Of a stretch of 42,489 bases of DNA, positions 18,492 through 27,474 are shown in pieces (the stretch's first letter is position 1; each line of letters opens with the position of its first letter). The position numbers and the translations under genes were made by a program. The DNA comes from Nitrospira sp. SB0662_bin_26 (lineage in GTDB: Bacteria > Nitrospirota > Nitrospiria > Nitrospirales > UBA8639). The notes below the pieces were generated by a model. It ran no database searches, was not told the DNA's origin, and was given only the letters and a program-made list of their open reading frames with translations. The DNA lies in contig VXOF01000098.1 of the NCBI GenBank assembly GCA_009840285.1, forward strand, positions 1 to 42,489, in the 5' to 3' direction.

Positions 18492-19841
18492 CTACAGCAT
18501 ACGGCCGGCTAACAACCGATCGAGAAAATTGGTGGAAACACCGCCTTTTTGAAAGTCGGGATCACGCAGGATGAGCCGCTGCAAGGGGATGGTCGTCTTG
18601 ATCCCTTCCACGGCAAACTCGTCAATTGCGCGTTGCGCCCGAGCCAGCGCATCGGCACGATCCCGGCCGTGCGTAATCAATTTGGCGATCAGGGAATCGT
18701 AGTGAGGATGAACCTGATCCGTCGCTTCCAGGGCCGTATCCACGCGAATCCCCGCACCCCCGGGCACTCGAAAACGCGAGACGACACCCGGACTCGGGAC
18801 GAAGGTTTCCGGACATTCCGCATTGATCCGGCATTCGATACTGTGCCCTTGCAACCGGATGTCTTTTTGTCGAAATCCCAACGGAATCCCCGAGGCCACG
18901 CGAATTTGTTCCTTGATGAGATCAATGCCCGTAACCATTTCCGTGACCGGATGTTCAACCTGGATCCGGGTATTGACTTCCATCACGTAAAATTTTCGAT
19001 TTTGATCAAGCAAGAACTCCACGGTGCCCGCGTTTCGATAATTCACGGCTTTGACCACCTGAAGGGCGACGTTCCCCATCTCCTTTCTCAATGACTCATC
19101 CACGACGGGAGACGGGGATTCCTCTACCAGTTTCTGGTAGCGGCGCTGAATCGAGCAGTCCCGCTCTCCCAAATGAACCGCGTGCCCGTGTTCATCGGCC
19201 AACACCTGAATTTCGACGTGCCGGGGTTCGGGAAAAAACTTTTCAAGATAGACGCCGTCGTGAGCAAATCCCGTTCTCGCTTCCACCTGGGCCGATAAAA
19301 TGGCCTTGCCCAGTTCGGCTTCACGACTGACGACCCGCATGCCCCGTCCGCCTCCTCCGGCGGAAGCCTTTACCATCACGGGGTATCCGAGCTCGCTCGC
19401 GACCCGGATGGCATGATCAAGGTTTTGCAGTTCCCCTTCGCTGCCCGGCATGACGGGAATCCCGTGACGGAGCATGGTTTCTCGAGCCTTGACCTTGTCT
19501 CCCAGCAGGGCGATATGTTCGGAGGTCGGACCGATGAACGTCATGCCGACGGATTCGCAGATCTCGGCAAAATGCGCATTCTCCGCCAAGAATCCGTACC
19601 CGGGATGGATGGCATCGGCCCCGGTGATTTCCGCCGCGCTCAACACGTTGGGAATATTCAGGTAGCTCAAGGCACTGTCGCCCGGGCCGATACACACGCT
19701 CTCGTCCGCTTGACGTGCAAAGAGAGACTGTGCATCGACTTCGGAGAAAACGGCGACCGTTTTGATGCCCAGTTCCCGACAGGCACGGATAATACGCAGA
19801 GCGATTTCTCCGCGATTTGCAATCAGGATTTTTTTAAACAC
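18492..19841 (-). CDS. accC: acetyl-CoA carboxylase biotin carboxylase subunit
   Basis: A 449-residue ATP-grasp enzyme that carboxylates the biotin of AccB for malonyl-CoA synthesis. Signatures: MFKKILIANRGEIALRIIRA at the start, MVKASAGGGGRGMRVV near 155-170, GERDCSIQRRYQKLVEESPSP near 230 and EVNTRIQVEHPVTEMVTG near 287. The last two match AccC more closely than the pycA copy in this window. It starts with GTG 27 bp after accB and is read with it. The window therefore has two separate biotin carboxylases serving two different acceptors. Confidence 0.94.
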   Translation of the reverse strand: MFKKILIANRGEIALRIIRACRELGIKTVAVFSEVDAQSLFARQADESVCIGPGDSALSYLNIPNVLSAAEITGADAIHPGYGFLAENAHFAEICESVGMTFIGPTSEHIALLGDKVKARETMLRHGIPVMPGSEGELQNLDHAIRVASELGYPVMVKASAGGGGRGMRVVSREAELGKAILSAQVEARTGFAHDGVYLEKFFPEPRHVEIQVLADEHGHAVHLGERDCSIQRRYQKLVEESPSPVVDESLRKEMGNVALQVVKAVNYRNAGTVEFLLDQNRKFYVMEVNTRIQVEHPVTEMVTGIDLIKEQIRVASGIPLGFRQKDIRLQGHSIECRINAECPETFVPSPGVVSRFRVPGGAGIRVDTALEATDQVHPHYDSLIAKLITHGRDRADALARAQRAIDEFAVEGIKTTIPLQRLILRDPDFQKGGVSTNFLDRLLAGRML

Positions 19842-19868
19842 GGAGTGTCCTCGTGCAGCGAACAGGAT

Positions 19869-20321
19869 TTACGGAAGAGGTTCGATGACAAACAAGGGTT
19901 GTCCATATTCCACGCCCGCCTCATTCCCAACCAGGATCTTGACGACTCGCCCGTCGACTTCGGATTCGATTTCGTTCATCAGTTTCATGGCTTCGACAAT
20001 GCACAGGACCTGCCCTCTGCTCACCAGATCTCCTTCTTCCACGTAGGGCTCGACGTCCGGCGACGATGACCTGTAGAAGGTCCCGACAACGGGCGAGGTG
20101 ACCGTCAACAACCGGGATGAATCCCTGTCTGCAAAGTCTGCGGCCGGTTGGGAAGTTTGACCGGATTCCGTGGAAGAGGACGCCTGTACATTCGCCGCGG
20201 CACCGGATTCACGTCGGACCCGGATACGCACGTCCCCGCGTTGGACCTCGATCTCGGTCAAATGCTGCTCGTTCAGAATTTCAACCAGGTCCTGGATTTC
20301 TTTTCGTTCTTCGCTGTTCAT
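19869..20321 (-). CDS. accB: acetyl-CoA carboxylase biotin carboxyl carrier protein
   Basis: A 150-residue carrier. The N-terminal 40 residues are the helical AccB head (EERKEIQDLVEILNEQHLTEIEV). A flexible Ser/Ala/Gln-rich linker follows, and then a biotinyl domain with EAMKLMNEI, whose Lys113 is the attachment site. The 'SPVVGTFYRSSSPDVEPYVEEGD' thumb-containing segment is diagnostic of acetyl-CoA carboxylase carriers. It starts 3 bp after the efp stop and is followed by accC. Confidence 0.95.
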   Translation of the reverse strand: MNSEERKEIQDLVEILNEQHLTEIEVQRGDVRIRVRRESGAAANVQASSSTESGQTSQPAADFADRDSSRLLTVTSPVVGTFYRSSSPDVEPYVEEGDLVSRGQVLCIVEAMKLMNEIESEVDGRVVKILVGNEAGVEYGQPLFVIEPLP

Positions 20322-20324
20322 GCT

Positions 20325-20888
20325 TCACGACCGGACGCGTTCGACGTAGTCCCGGGTCCGGGTATCGACTTTAATCGTTTCACCGTTCTCAAGATATAAC
20401 GGCACTTTGATGGAAGCTCCGGTCTCAACCACCGCGGGTTTCGTGCCTCCCGAAGCGGTATCGCCTCGCACTCCCGGGTCGGTTTCGACGACCTTCAACT
20501 CCATGAACATCGGCAAGATCATGGAGATGGGACTGCCTTCGTAGAGCAGGATTTCCACCGTCGTGTTTTCTTTGAGCAAGTCGGTATCGTCGCCGAGCTG
20601 CCCTTTTTGATAGGTGAACTGCTCATAGGAGGAGGTATCCATGAACGTATAGGACTCACCGGCGGCATAGAGGAATTGCATCTCGCACTCCTCCAAATCC
20701 GGTTCGTCAAACTTTTCACCCGACCGAAACGTCTTCTCCAGCACCTGACCGGTTTTCAAATTCTTCAACTTGGTCCGGACAAACGCTCCACCCTTGCCCG
20801 GCTTCACGTGTTGAAATTCCACGATATAGTAGGGTGTGCCCTCCAACTCCATCCGGGCGCCATTTCGAAACTCTGCGGTTGAAATCAC
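20325..20888 (-). CDS. efp: translation elongation factor P
   Basis: A 187-residue three-domain factor that relieves ribosome stalling at polyproline stretches. The N-terminal KOW-like domain carries the loop HVKPGKGGAF, with the modifiable residue Lys32. The C-terminal part has the EF-P signature region GDTASGGTKPAVVETGASIKVPLY (written here as neighbouring short motifs GDTASGGTKP and ETGASIKVP). A lysine at the loop tip fits the lysylation type, but no epmA/epmB genes are in view. It lies in the conserved order aroQ-efp-accB-accC. Confidence 0.95.
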   Translation of the reverse strand: MISTAEFRNGARMELEGTPYYIVEFQHVKPGKGGAFVRTKLKNLKTGQVLEKTFRSGEKFDEPDLEECEMQFLYAAGESYTFMDTSSYEQFTYQKGQLGDDTDLLKENTTVEILLYEGSPISMILPMFMELKVVETDPGVRGDTASGGTKPAVVETGASIKVPLYLENGETIKVDTRTRDYVERVRS

Positions 20889-20975
20889 GATTTCCGTATC
20901 CTTTCTCTCACGACAATATTCAGATTTTCACTCATTCGTGTCCAGATTTGTCAGGTGCCGTTGAGCCAACCAGAC

Positions 20976-21428
20976 CTACCCGGATTTCTCCCGGGCTCTT
21001 CTGACGTGGTCAATAGCCGCCCGAACCCCGAGTTCATAACTGAACGCCCCAAAGCCGCTGATCTGGCCGATGGCCACTCCGGCCAGATACGAATGTTGGC
21101 GAAATTCCTCGCGTTGGTGAATGTTCGACAAATGCACTTCAACCGTCGGGACGGTGACACTCAAAATGGCATCACGAAGGGCCACGCTTGTATGCGTATA
21201 GGCCGCAGGATTGATCACAATCGCATCGAATTGGCCTCGGGCTTCCTGAATCCACGATACCAGCTCTCCTTCGCTGTTCGAGTGTTTGGCCTCAAGGGTC
21301 ACCCCTTCGGCCTTCGCCAGTTCCATGAGTCGATCGTTAATGGCTTGAAGGGTCTGATCCCCGTAGGTCTCCTGCTCTCGTACCCCAAGCATATTCAGAT
21401 TGGGCCCATGCAACACCAAGATTCGCAT
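20976..21428 (-). CDS. aroQ: type II 3-dehydroquinate dehydratase
   Basis: A 150-residue shikimate-pathway enzyme converting 3-dehydroquinate to 3-dehydroshikimate. [16 protein letters not shown] near 8-23 contains the catalytic Tyr, [15 protein letters not shown] near 50 and [15 protein letters not shown] near 75 form the active site, and [14 protein letters not shown] near 98 carries the catalytic His. The ATG at 21428 gives the usual family start [10 protein letters not shown]. It is probably the first gene of the operon running to thiE. Confidence 0.94.
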   Translation of the reverse strand: MRILVLHGPNLNMLGVREQETYGDQTLQAINDRLMELAKAEGVTLEAKHSNSEGELVSWIQEARGQFDAIVINPAAYTHTSVALRDAILSVTVPTVEVHLSNIHQREEFRQHSYLAGVAIGQISGFGAFSYELGVRAAIDHVRRAREKSG

Positions 21429-21652
21429 TATCAAAGAGTACCCGTACCGTGTAAGTAAGGAAGCATGTTTGAGGGAAGGGAGGAAGGGACGGCCATGCCA
21501 AAACTCAATCCCCCTGGCACACTCAAGTGATTGACATACAAAGGGATTCTAACAAGGCGCGGGCAGCCGGTCAACGAAATGTCGATGTTCAGGGCTTCGC
21601 GGACGGTTGCTGCGTTTCGCATACACGTGGTTCCTTGATTCAAGGCGACCGC

Positions 21653-23140
21653 CTAGGATGCGGCGGCCGATTGCACTTTTTGTGACAGAACGCGGCGGAG
21701 TTCCACCATGCCCAACGTATCCCGCTCGCAATAGGCAAGAAGCGCCGACTCCAGGCGTTGACGCTCGACCCAATCGGTCACAACAAACATCATTCGATGG
21801 TACATGGCCGATGCGGTTGCGCCGTCCTTGATTTCCAAATCTCCATAATCCAAGGACGGGACGAGGGCCGGCAGCACGGACTTGATGGAAAACGAACCTT
21901 GAAAGTCCGGGTGGTAATAATAGGTTTGCAGCACTTCCAGGAGATCCCAGAGACGCTCCCCCACTCGAAGCAGGTCTTTCCGCAGGTGTGGCACGGCTTC
22001 GGCCAACGCCTTCACGATATACTGTTCATACTCGGAGTAGACGCAGATACTGCCTTCGTCCCCAACCGATTCCAACAGGCTCACGGCAATACCTTCACGC
22101 GGATCTTTCCGTTCGGTTGCCAGATAGGCGGTATGCCGCAACGTACCGTCTTCCGCTTCCGTATGGTTCGACCATTGAATCGGTATGGGCTGATAGGGAT
22201 GGGTGTGCGCATACAGGGGAACCGCGGGCATCACCGTCTCGAAATCCAAATGATGGACCGGGTATCGGATCGATTGAAGTTTCTCCGCCAGCTTCGGCGA
22301 CACCCATTCCACGTTCTCCCTCACGCGTTGTTGCAAATGAGGCAGAGAAACCTGGGCGGGGATCTCGTCAATCGTCTCGACTCCCTGTTGACGCAACCGG
22401 CGCACCAGATCTTTCCGACCGGGCAGATAGTAAATCCATCGCGCGGGTTTGGAAGCCGTACAATGCGACCAGAACGGGCATTCATAAGGAGAGTGGCAAT
22501 GGTGATCCGGCTCGACGTTGGGAACCCGGCCTTGACTGAGCATCGCACGCATCTCGTCCAGTCGCGGAGGAATACCAGGCAGTTTTTCCTGAATGGCTTC
22601 CGTGAGATCTTCGACCACGAATAATTGTTGCAGATCCACGTCCCCGCCGGGATAAGCATACTGTCGATTCACGTGCATCAAGGCAATTCCGCTCAGGTTG
22701 AGACCGTTTCCCCGAAGCACGTAGGTTTGCACCGCCAAATCTTCAAGGTGCACGGATTTCACGCGTGAAGCCGCTTTTACTTCAATCAACTTCCAGCTAT
22801 CGTCGACTCGTTCGAGCACGTCCACCCGAACCAAGGTCCCTTCAAATTGAAAAGCGCCCTCAAAAATGGCGGGTACGGCCGGATCGGCCATGAGGGCCGC
22901 GGTTTTTTCCAGGGCGGCAGTTGATTGACGATGACCCTCGGCAACCAACGCGCCCCCGGGAAAATACCGATGCGCGATTTCATTGATCTCCTTCCCCATC
23001 TCCAGCATTATTTGACGCCGGGCATCAACCTCGTCAGCCAACTGGGGATGATGGATCTCCAAATACAACCGTTTATGACATTGGAGTCCGGAGAGAAACC
23101 TGGACTTGGAAAGGCGAGAGGGATCACGAGGACTTGTCAT
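21653..23140 (-). CDS. TM0106/DUF2779-type RecB-like nuclease
   Basis: A 495-residue two-part nuclease-like protein of unknown role. The N-terminal half looks like a Cas4/RecB PD-(D/E)XK nuclease. One cysteine lies in SGLQCHKRLYLE near residue 20 and a cluster CHSPYECPFWSHC near 232, together able to bind an iron-sulfur cluster. The catalytic strand is KLIEVKAAS near 120 with the Gln motif VQTYVL following. The C-terminal half matches the DUF2779 region, with HHLDFETVMPAVP near 310 resembling an RNase H/exonuclease-type D-x-E and YCERDTLGMVEL near 475. ATG 23140 starts just before the conserved 'LSKSRFLSGLQC'. It stands alone; no cas genes or CRISPR array are nearby. Confidence 0.8.
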   Translation of the reverse strand: MTSPRDPSRLSKSRFLSGLQCHKRLYLEIHHPQLADEVDARRQIMLEMGKEINEIAHRYFPGGALVAEGHRQSTAALEKTAALMADPAVPAIFEGAFQFEGTLVRVDVLERVDDSWKLIEVKAASRVKSVHLEDLAVQTYVLRGNGLNLSGIALMHVNRQYAYPGGDVDLQQLFVVEDLTEAIQEKLPGIPPRLDEMRAMLSQGRVPNVEPDHHCHSPYECPFWSHCTASKPARWIYYLPGRKDLVRRLRQQGVETIDEIPAQVSLPHLQQRVRENVEWVSPKLAEKLQSIRYPVHHLDFETVMPAVPLYAHTHPYQPIPIQWSNHTEAEDGTLRHTAYLATERKDPREGIAVSLLESVGDEGSICVYSEYEQYIVKALAEAVPHLRKDLLRVGERLWDLLEVLQTYYYHPDFQGSFSIKSVLPALVPSLDYGDLEIKDGATASAMYHRMMFVVTDWVERQRLESALLAYCERDTLGMVELRRVLSQKVQSAAAS

Positions 23141-23266
23141 GTCTGATCGTTCTTCAAAAATGCCGTGTGTGATCCATGCCAAGCCGGAATGGATCCCTCG
23201 GGTCTTGACAAAAAGCCTGCATTGTTAAAACAATTCCTTCAACTCATGACCTGTGCTTGAAATTCC

Positions 23267-23788
23267 ATGAACGACGAGCCTGAGTACTCTCGACACCGCC
23301 CGGAACCCGTTCTCGACGACGAGCAGGAACGGCAACGAGAAGCCCTGCGCGATTCCGCTGATTCCATCGCTCGCCTGCTCGATTCAGTCGTGCAAATTCC
23401 CGGCACATCGATCCGGGTCGGATTGGATGCCCTGTTGGGCCTGATACCCGGATTGGGCGATTGGATCGCCAATTTAATCGGAACGACGATTCTCTTCCTC
23501 GCCGTCAAACTCGAGGTACCGAAAATCGTGATCGTCCGCATGGCGGTCAACCTGGGGATCAACACCCTGATCGGCACCATCCCCGGCCTCGGCGACGTGT
23601 TTTCCATCTGGTTTCGGAGCAACCTGAAAAATGCACGATTGTTACGGCGTTATACCAGTAAACAAACGACCCGCGCGACTCCCGGAGACTGGCTGTTCGT
23701 CATTGGATTGCTGGTCGGGACGTTCGGCATCGCCATCGGAACATTTGCTCTGATCTTGTGGGGATTCAAGGCGCTATGGAACTCGTGA
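23267..23788 (+). CDS. DUF4112 membrane protein
   Basis: A 173-residue small membrane protein. A charged N-terminus of about 38 residues is followed by two copies of the motif L-I-P-G-L-G-D (GLIPGLGDW near 60 and GTIPGLGDVF near 107), the hallmark of the DUF4112 family. Hydrophobic segments lie between and after them, with a last transmembrane stretch at about 142-168. The function of the family is not known. It is separated from hemW by an AT-rich region. Confidence 0.85.
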   Translation: MNDEPEYSRHRPEPVLDDEQERQREALRDSADSIARLLDSVVQIPGTSIRVGLDALLGLIPGLGDWIANLIGTTILFLAVKLEVPKIVIVRMAVNLGINTLIGTIPGLGDVFSIWFRSNLKNARLLRRYTSKQTTRATPGDWLFVIGLLVGTFGIAIGTFALILWGFKALWNS

Positions 23789-23833
23789 AACCATACCCTT
23801 GGACTGGCTAGGCACCAAACGCCCCGTCATTAC

Positions 23834-24077
23834 TGTGGATAACATTCTCAAAATCTCGATGGGCGCTTCCATGCTGTTGTTAAAACGGTTTGGCCTCCGA
23901 TCTGCTCTGCCTGCAATGGTTTTTATATGATGCAAGGCCAATCACCTTTACACATAAGTATTTTGTTAATTTACTTAAACTACTACATAATTTTTTTTAT
24001 ATGTAACAGCATCATTGCAAAACCGCTACTTCTGTCCACAAATTTTCTTAATTACATGTGGATTACTGTGTTGATAA
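23834..24077. other. AT-rich intergenic region with a DnaA-box cluster (candidate origin-like site)
   Basis: The 443 bp between the DUF4112 gene and hemW hold no convincing gene. They contain TGTGGATAA at 23834-23842, a perfect inverse of the DnaA box TTATCCACA. TGTGGATTA at 24057-24065 and TGTTGATAA at 24069-24077 each differ by one base, and CTGTCCACA at 24032-24040 differs by two. Between them, 23920-24030 is strongly AT-rich with long A and T runs, as in a DNA-unwinding element. This looks like oriC architecture, but dnaA, dnaN, gyrB or parAB are not nearby. It could instead be a DnaA-titration site or chance in AT-rich DNA. Confidence 0.4.
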
Positions 24078-24167
24078 TTCCCATCCAATCACAAACCATG
24101 AACCAAAGAGCGAATTGCCTAATTTTTGTGCAATCGGAATGAAGGTTCCGTTTCGGATTACGCCACG

Positions 24168-24200
24168 CTTGTCCTGCCTGTCCTGAGCGCAGTCGAAGGG
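24168..24200. repeat. dispersed-repeat-like palindromic unit
   Basis: The stretch containing CCTGTCCTGAGCGCAGTCGA resembles the short 'CTTCGACTGCGCTCAGGACAGG' type of intergenic repeat found many times in diverse environmental bacterial genomes. Recognition is from memory of that motif; only one copy is in this window. Confidence 0.5.
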
Positions 24201-24231
24201 CTCATCAGACCTACTCCGACCCACCTGCTTT

Positions 24232-25407
24232 TTACAGCAAAGCCACAGCCACGGTATCAACAAAGCGCAGACCCAAATCAGTCAATCGCACTCGTCCCTG
24301 CTTTTCCACTTGCAACAGCCCTTGCTCTCCCAATTGATGAATCGTTTGAAGCAAGGCCGTTTTCTGCTCCGTCGCTCTCATCCTGACCGGCACTCCGGCC
24401 AACATCCGCAATCCCCATACCATGCGTTCACGATCCACCTGGTCAGGCGATAGACTCGTGACCTCATCTAACGGCAATATTCCCCTATTCAAGGAGTCGG
24501 CATACGATTCCAAGTCCGCCACGTTCCCGAATCGGGCATGGCCAAGGGATGACTGGGCACTGGGACCAAGCCCGAGATACGGCAGGACGCGCCAATACCG
24601 CATATTATGACGACATTCATAGCCGGCACGGCAATAATTGGAAATCTCGTATCGCTCGAATCCCGCGGCAATCAAACGATCGACGGCTTCATCCTCCAAT
24701 GCCAACTGAAATTCCTGGTCCGGCGCTGATCCTTTCCCCTGCATAATATCCCGATGAAAGGGCGATCCGTCTTCCAACGTGTAGGCATAACAGGAGAGAT
24801 GCGTGGGTGAGAGGGAAAGCGCTGCGTCCAAAGTCCGTTGCCATGATTCCATCGACTGCCCGGAAAATCCGTACATCAAATCAAGCGAAATATTCGTAAA
24901 ACCCGCTGACCGCGCCCAAGCAATAGCTTGCCGCACTTCTGCACCAAAAGCTCGTCCTCCCAAGTCCCGGAGTTCGTTCTGATCAAATGATTGCGCCCCC
25001 ACACTCAGCCGTGTAAACCCGGATTGCCGGAGCGTTCCAAGACTGGCGGGCGAGACCGTTCCCGGATGCGCTTCGATGGAGATCTCCGCGTCGTCTTCCA
25101 CCGCAAACCAGTACCGGATGTCATTCAGGATACGGACAAGTTGCCGCGGAGCCAGAGTCGTTGGGGTTCCTCCGCCAAAATAGATCGTCTGAACCGGCAT
25201 CTTGCGGAGTTCCAGGTCACTCGCATACAGACGGAGTTCATGCGCCAATCCGTCCATGAACGCCTGGACGCGGTCTTCCCTGAGACCCTCCATATAAAAC
25301 GCGCAAAACCGGCAACGTGCTCGACAAAAAGGTACGTGCACGTAGATCCCCAGGTTTTCAACCGGCGTCCGCCCAAGGGTCTTCTTGAAATCGGTTACTG
25401 TCGTCAT
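24232..25407 (-). CDS. hemW: radical SAM protein HemW (heme chaperone, coproporphyrinogen III oxidase-like)
   Basis: A 391-residue radical SAM protein. The [4Fe-4S] motif CRARCRFC lies near residue 26, after GIYVHVPF. The motif has HemW's extra aromatic context (CRFCAFY). TIYFGGGTPT near 73, SIEAHPGTVSP near 107, RLSVGAQSFD near 132 and DLMYGFSGQSMESW near 175 are family blocks, followed by ETCRHNMRYW-like ECRHNMRYWRVLPYLGLGPSA near 260. HemW proteins deliver heme to respiratory enzymes and are not oxygen-independent CPO despite similarity to HemN. ATG 25407 is preferred over an upstream GTG that would add 15 residues of low similarity. Confidence 0.88.
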   Translation of the reverse strand: MTTVTDFKKTLGRTPVENLGIYVHVPFCRARCRFCAFYMEGLREDRVQAFMDGLAHELRLYASDLELRKMPVQTIYFGGGTPTTLAPRQLVRILNDIRYWFAVEDDAEISIEAHPGTVSPASLGTLRQSGFTRLSVGAQSFDQNELRDLGGRAFGAEVRQAIAWARSAGFTNISLDLMYGFSGQSMESWQRTLDAALSLSPTHLSCYAYTLEDGSPFHRDIMQGKGSAPDQEFQLALEDEAVDRLIAAGFERYEISNYCRAGYECRHNMRYWRVLPYLGLGPSAQSSLGHARFGNVADLESYADSLNRGILPLDEVTSLSPDQVDRERMVWGLRMLAGVPVRMRATEQKTALLQTIHQLGEQGLLQVEKQGRVRLTDLGLRFVDTVAVALL

Positions 25408-25607
25408 TGGCTCGATCCCTGACCTGAAGTGTAACGCCGGCTCATCCGGCACTCAACGACTACCGCATTCCTTTCCCGGCATCCATCCGTACCGACCCAC
25501 CCGATGATTCTTGATCATTGCCACTCATTCGCGATAGAACGTCACGTTGTTGCAGCATCGAATTCTCATCAACCGCTCACCATCACAATCCAGTCGGAGG
25601 CACACAC

Positions 25608-26612
25608 ATGAACCACACGCCTGAGAAAATCATGCACTTGGGCACGGCATTCTGGGGATCCAAGACCTTGTTGAGCGCGGTCGAACTCGACGTGTTTACG
25701 GTGTTGGCCAGGAAGCCGATGGATGCCGAAACCCTGCGAAAGCACCTCGGCCTGCACGAGCGAAGCGCCATGGACTTTTTCGACGCGCTGGTGGCCCTGG
25801 GCATGCTGGAACGGCAGGAGGGTCTCTATTCCAACACGCCGGAAACGGCCCTCTATCTTGATAAGGCCAAGCCCTCGTATATCGGCGGATTCCTGGCCAT
25901 GATGAACGCCCGGTTGTATGGATTTTGGGGCAATCTCACCGAAGGCTTGAAGACGGGCCTCCCCCAGAACGAAGCCAAAGACGGGAAAAACATTTTTGAC
26001 GTCCTCTACAGCGATCCGGCCAAGCTGGCGAGTTTCATGCAAGCCATGACCGGTGTCAGCATGGGCACCAGCAAAGCCATCGCCCAAAAATTTCCATGGA
26101 AGAATTATCGAACCTTGATCGACGTCGGCTCGGCTCAGGGCGGGTTGATCGTCGAAGTCGGCAAGGCGCATCCGCATCTGACCGGTGGAGGATTCGACCT
26201 CCCCGTCACCGGCCCCATCTTTGAAGAATACGTGGCGTCGTTCGGACTTAGCGAGCGGTTCACATTTATCCCCGGCGACTTCTTTACCGATGACCTGCCT
26301 TCCGCCGATGTGCTCTCCATGGGGCACATCCTGCACGACTGGAACTTGGAGCAGAAAAAGACGTTGATCCAAAAAGCCTACGACGCCCTGCCAGACGGCG
26401 GCGTCCTGCTCGTCTTCGAATCGATTATCGACGACGAACGACGCGAGAACGCGTTCGGGTTGCTGTTGAGCCTCACGATGCTCATTGAAACCCGGGGAGG
26501 ATTCGACTATACGGGCGCGGATTGCTGCAACTGGATGAAAGAGGCCGGGTTCCGGGAAACGCGGGTTGAACACCTGGCCGGCCCCGAATCCATGGTCATC
26601 GGAACGAAGTAA
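25608..26612 (+). CDS. SAM-dependent O-methyltransferase (methyltransferase_2 type)
   Basis: A 334-residue two-domain methyltransferase. The N-terminal winged-helix dimerisation domain (about 10-90, with a '[23 protein letters not shown]' helix-turn-helix-like segment) is followed by a Rossmann domain. SAM is bound through [17 protein letters not shown] near 170, GDFFTDDLP near 222 and the catalytic-region ILHDWN near 240, where His is the usual catalytic base of this class. These enzymes methylate hydroxyl groups of small aromatic or polyketide compounds; the substrate here is unknown. A GGAGG site precedes the ATG. The gene ends 16 bp before the left attachment repeat, so it was next to the tRNA-Leu 3' end before the element inserted. 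Confidence 0.85.
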   Translation: MNHTPEKIMHLGTAFWGSKTLLSAVELDVFTVLARKPMDAETLRKHLGLHERSAMDFFDALVALGMLERQEGLYSNTPETALYLDKAKPSYIGGFLAMMNARLYGFWGNLTEGLKTGLPQNEAKDGKNIFDVLYSDPAKLASFMQAMTGVSMGTSKAIAQKFPWKNYRTLIDVGSAQGGLIVEVGKAHPHLTGGGFDLPVTGPIFEEYVASFGLSERFTFIPGDFFTDDLPSADVLSMGHILHDWNLEQKKTLIQKAYDALPDGGVLLVFESIIDDERRENAFGLLLSLTMLIETRGGFDYTGADCCNWMKEAGFRETRVEHLAGPESMVIGTK

Positions 26613-26628
26613 CACCCTTGCAGAAAAG

Positions 26629-26642
26629 TGGTGCTGGAGGCC
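26629..26642. repeat. attL: left attachment core
   Basis: TGGTGCTGGAGGCC, identical to 38178-38191. It corresponds to the 3' end (including CCA) of tRNA-Leu on the minus strand, i.e. the remnant of the original target site. Flanking bases on both sides differ from the right copy, so the identity is exactly 14 bp. Confidence 0.85.
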
Positions 26643-26729
26643 AGAACCATGAAGCTAGAAATCGCCTGTATTCATGCATGATTTAGCGAATTTCGATAAT
26701 CTTTCCCCACGTGATTCCCAACAAAAGCA

Positions 26730-26758
26730 TTGAATCTCTGCCTGTGATCATTTAGACT
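26730..26758 (+). promoter_or_regulatory. putative promoter of the left-end cargo gene
   Basis: TTGAAT and TAGACT with a 17-bp spacer, 50 bp before the ATG at 26808. A 10-bp palindrome TCATGCATGA lies further upstream at 26672-26681. Confidence 0.45.
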
Positions 26759-26807
26759 CGCTATATCGTCACGTTCAAAAAACCATTTAACATGGAGGTC
26801 TGCTAAG

Positions 26808-27206
26808 ATGTCTATTTATCCTGGCTACTATATGTCTACAGGAAAACTAACCGAAGATTACTTATCCTCCATTTCCGAACGGCTCGCCTCGATAGAACAA
26901 ATCATGAAAGAATCTGCCATGCAAGCACGCCCATTCCAGGGAAGGAACCCACACGCACATAAAGAAGTATTTTCAATAGATGCTGACGGGATACACATTC
27001 CTCCCCAACTAAGGGTTCAGCTTACGACGAAGAAAAACAGGGAACTGGAAAATCTTAGGGCACAAGTGCTTCGACTCAACCGTGAACTCTCTGTAAAGAA
27101 CAACACGATCAACCAGAAGGATCACACGATCATTACATTACAAAAACAGATTGCCGACCAAGAGCGGCTTCTGGACGCGTACGCACAAACTAGCGATTGG
27201 GATTAA
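26808..27206 (+). CDS. coiled-coil protein of unknown function (element left-end gene)
   Basis: A 132-residue protein, not recognised. It is the only rightward gene of the element, which is typical of independently expressed cargo or 'moron' genes. Residues 1-60 are mixed polar. From about 72 to 125 a long heptad-like coiled coil runs (ENLRAQVLRLNRELSVKNN, then INQKDHTIITLQKQIADQE). A segment at about 55-67 (FSIDADGIHIPPQLR) looks like a short beta hairpin. GGAGG precedes the ATG. It has its own promoter and ends 40 bp before the convergent zinc-ribbon gene. Roles such as regulator or helper interference are possible but unsupported. Confidence 0.65.
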   Translation: MSIYPGYYMSTGKLTEDYLSSISERLASIEQIMKESAMQARPFQGRNPHAHKEVFSIDADGIHIPPQLRVQLTTKKNRELENLRAQVLRLNRELSVKNNTINQKDHTIITLQKQIADQERLLDAYAQTSDWD

Positions 27207-27246
27207 AGGAAAAGGAGAACGTCGATTCTAGGCCCCTTCTCGTGCG

Positions 27247-27474
27247 TTAGTGAACAGTAGCGACGGGAGCCGACGCGGGAGACTCGACACCATAGATATA
27301 AGCAAGAGACTCTTGCATGTGTTCATCCATGTATGACTCTAACGATTCCCCAGGGGCTTTGCTTTCTCCAAACTCTCGCAACTTGTCCCGAAGATCAACG
27401 CATACCTGACAAAGAGGGAAAGACGGCTCTAGGTGTATCGCTTGCTCTGATTTACAAAAACAGCATTCCATCAT
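27247..27474 (-). CDS. small zinc-ribbon protein
   Basis: A 75-residue protein with a CxxC pair at residues 4-7 (ECCFCKSE) and a second pair near 22-25 (LCQVCVDL), a zinc-ribbon layout, followed by an acidic helical tail. It is coupled to the portal gene through TAATG and is the last gene of the head operon. The function is not known; small zinc-binding proteins at phage operon ends are often regulators or assembly helpers. Confidence 0.65.
   Translation of the reverse strand: MMECCFCKSEQAIHLEPSFPLCQVCVDLRDKLREFGESKAPGESLESYMDEHMQESLAYIYGVESPASAPVATVH

Noticed and set aside
21653-23140. CRISPR-associated Cas4
   Set aside because: The protein carries a DUF2779-type C-terminal half and no repeats or other cas genes are present in the window.
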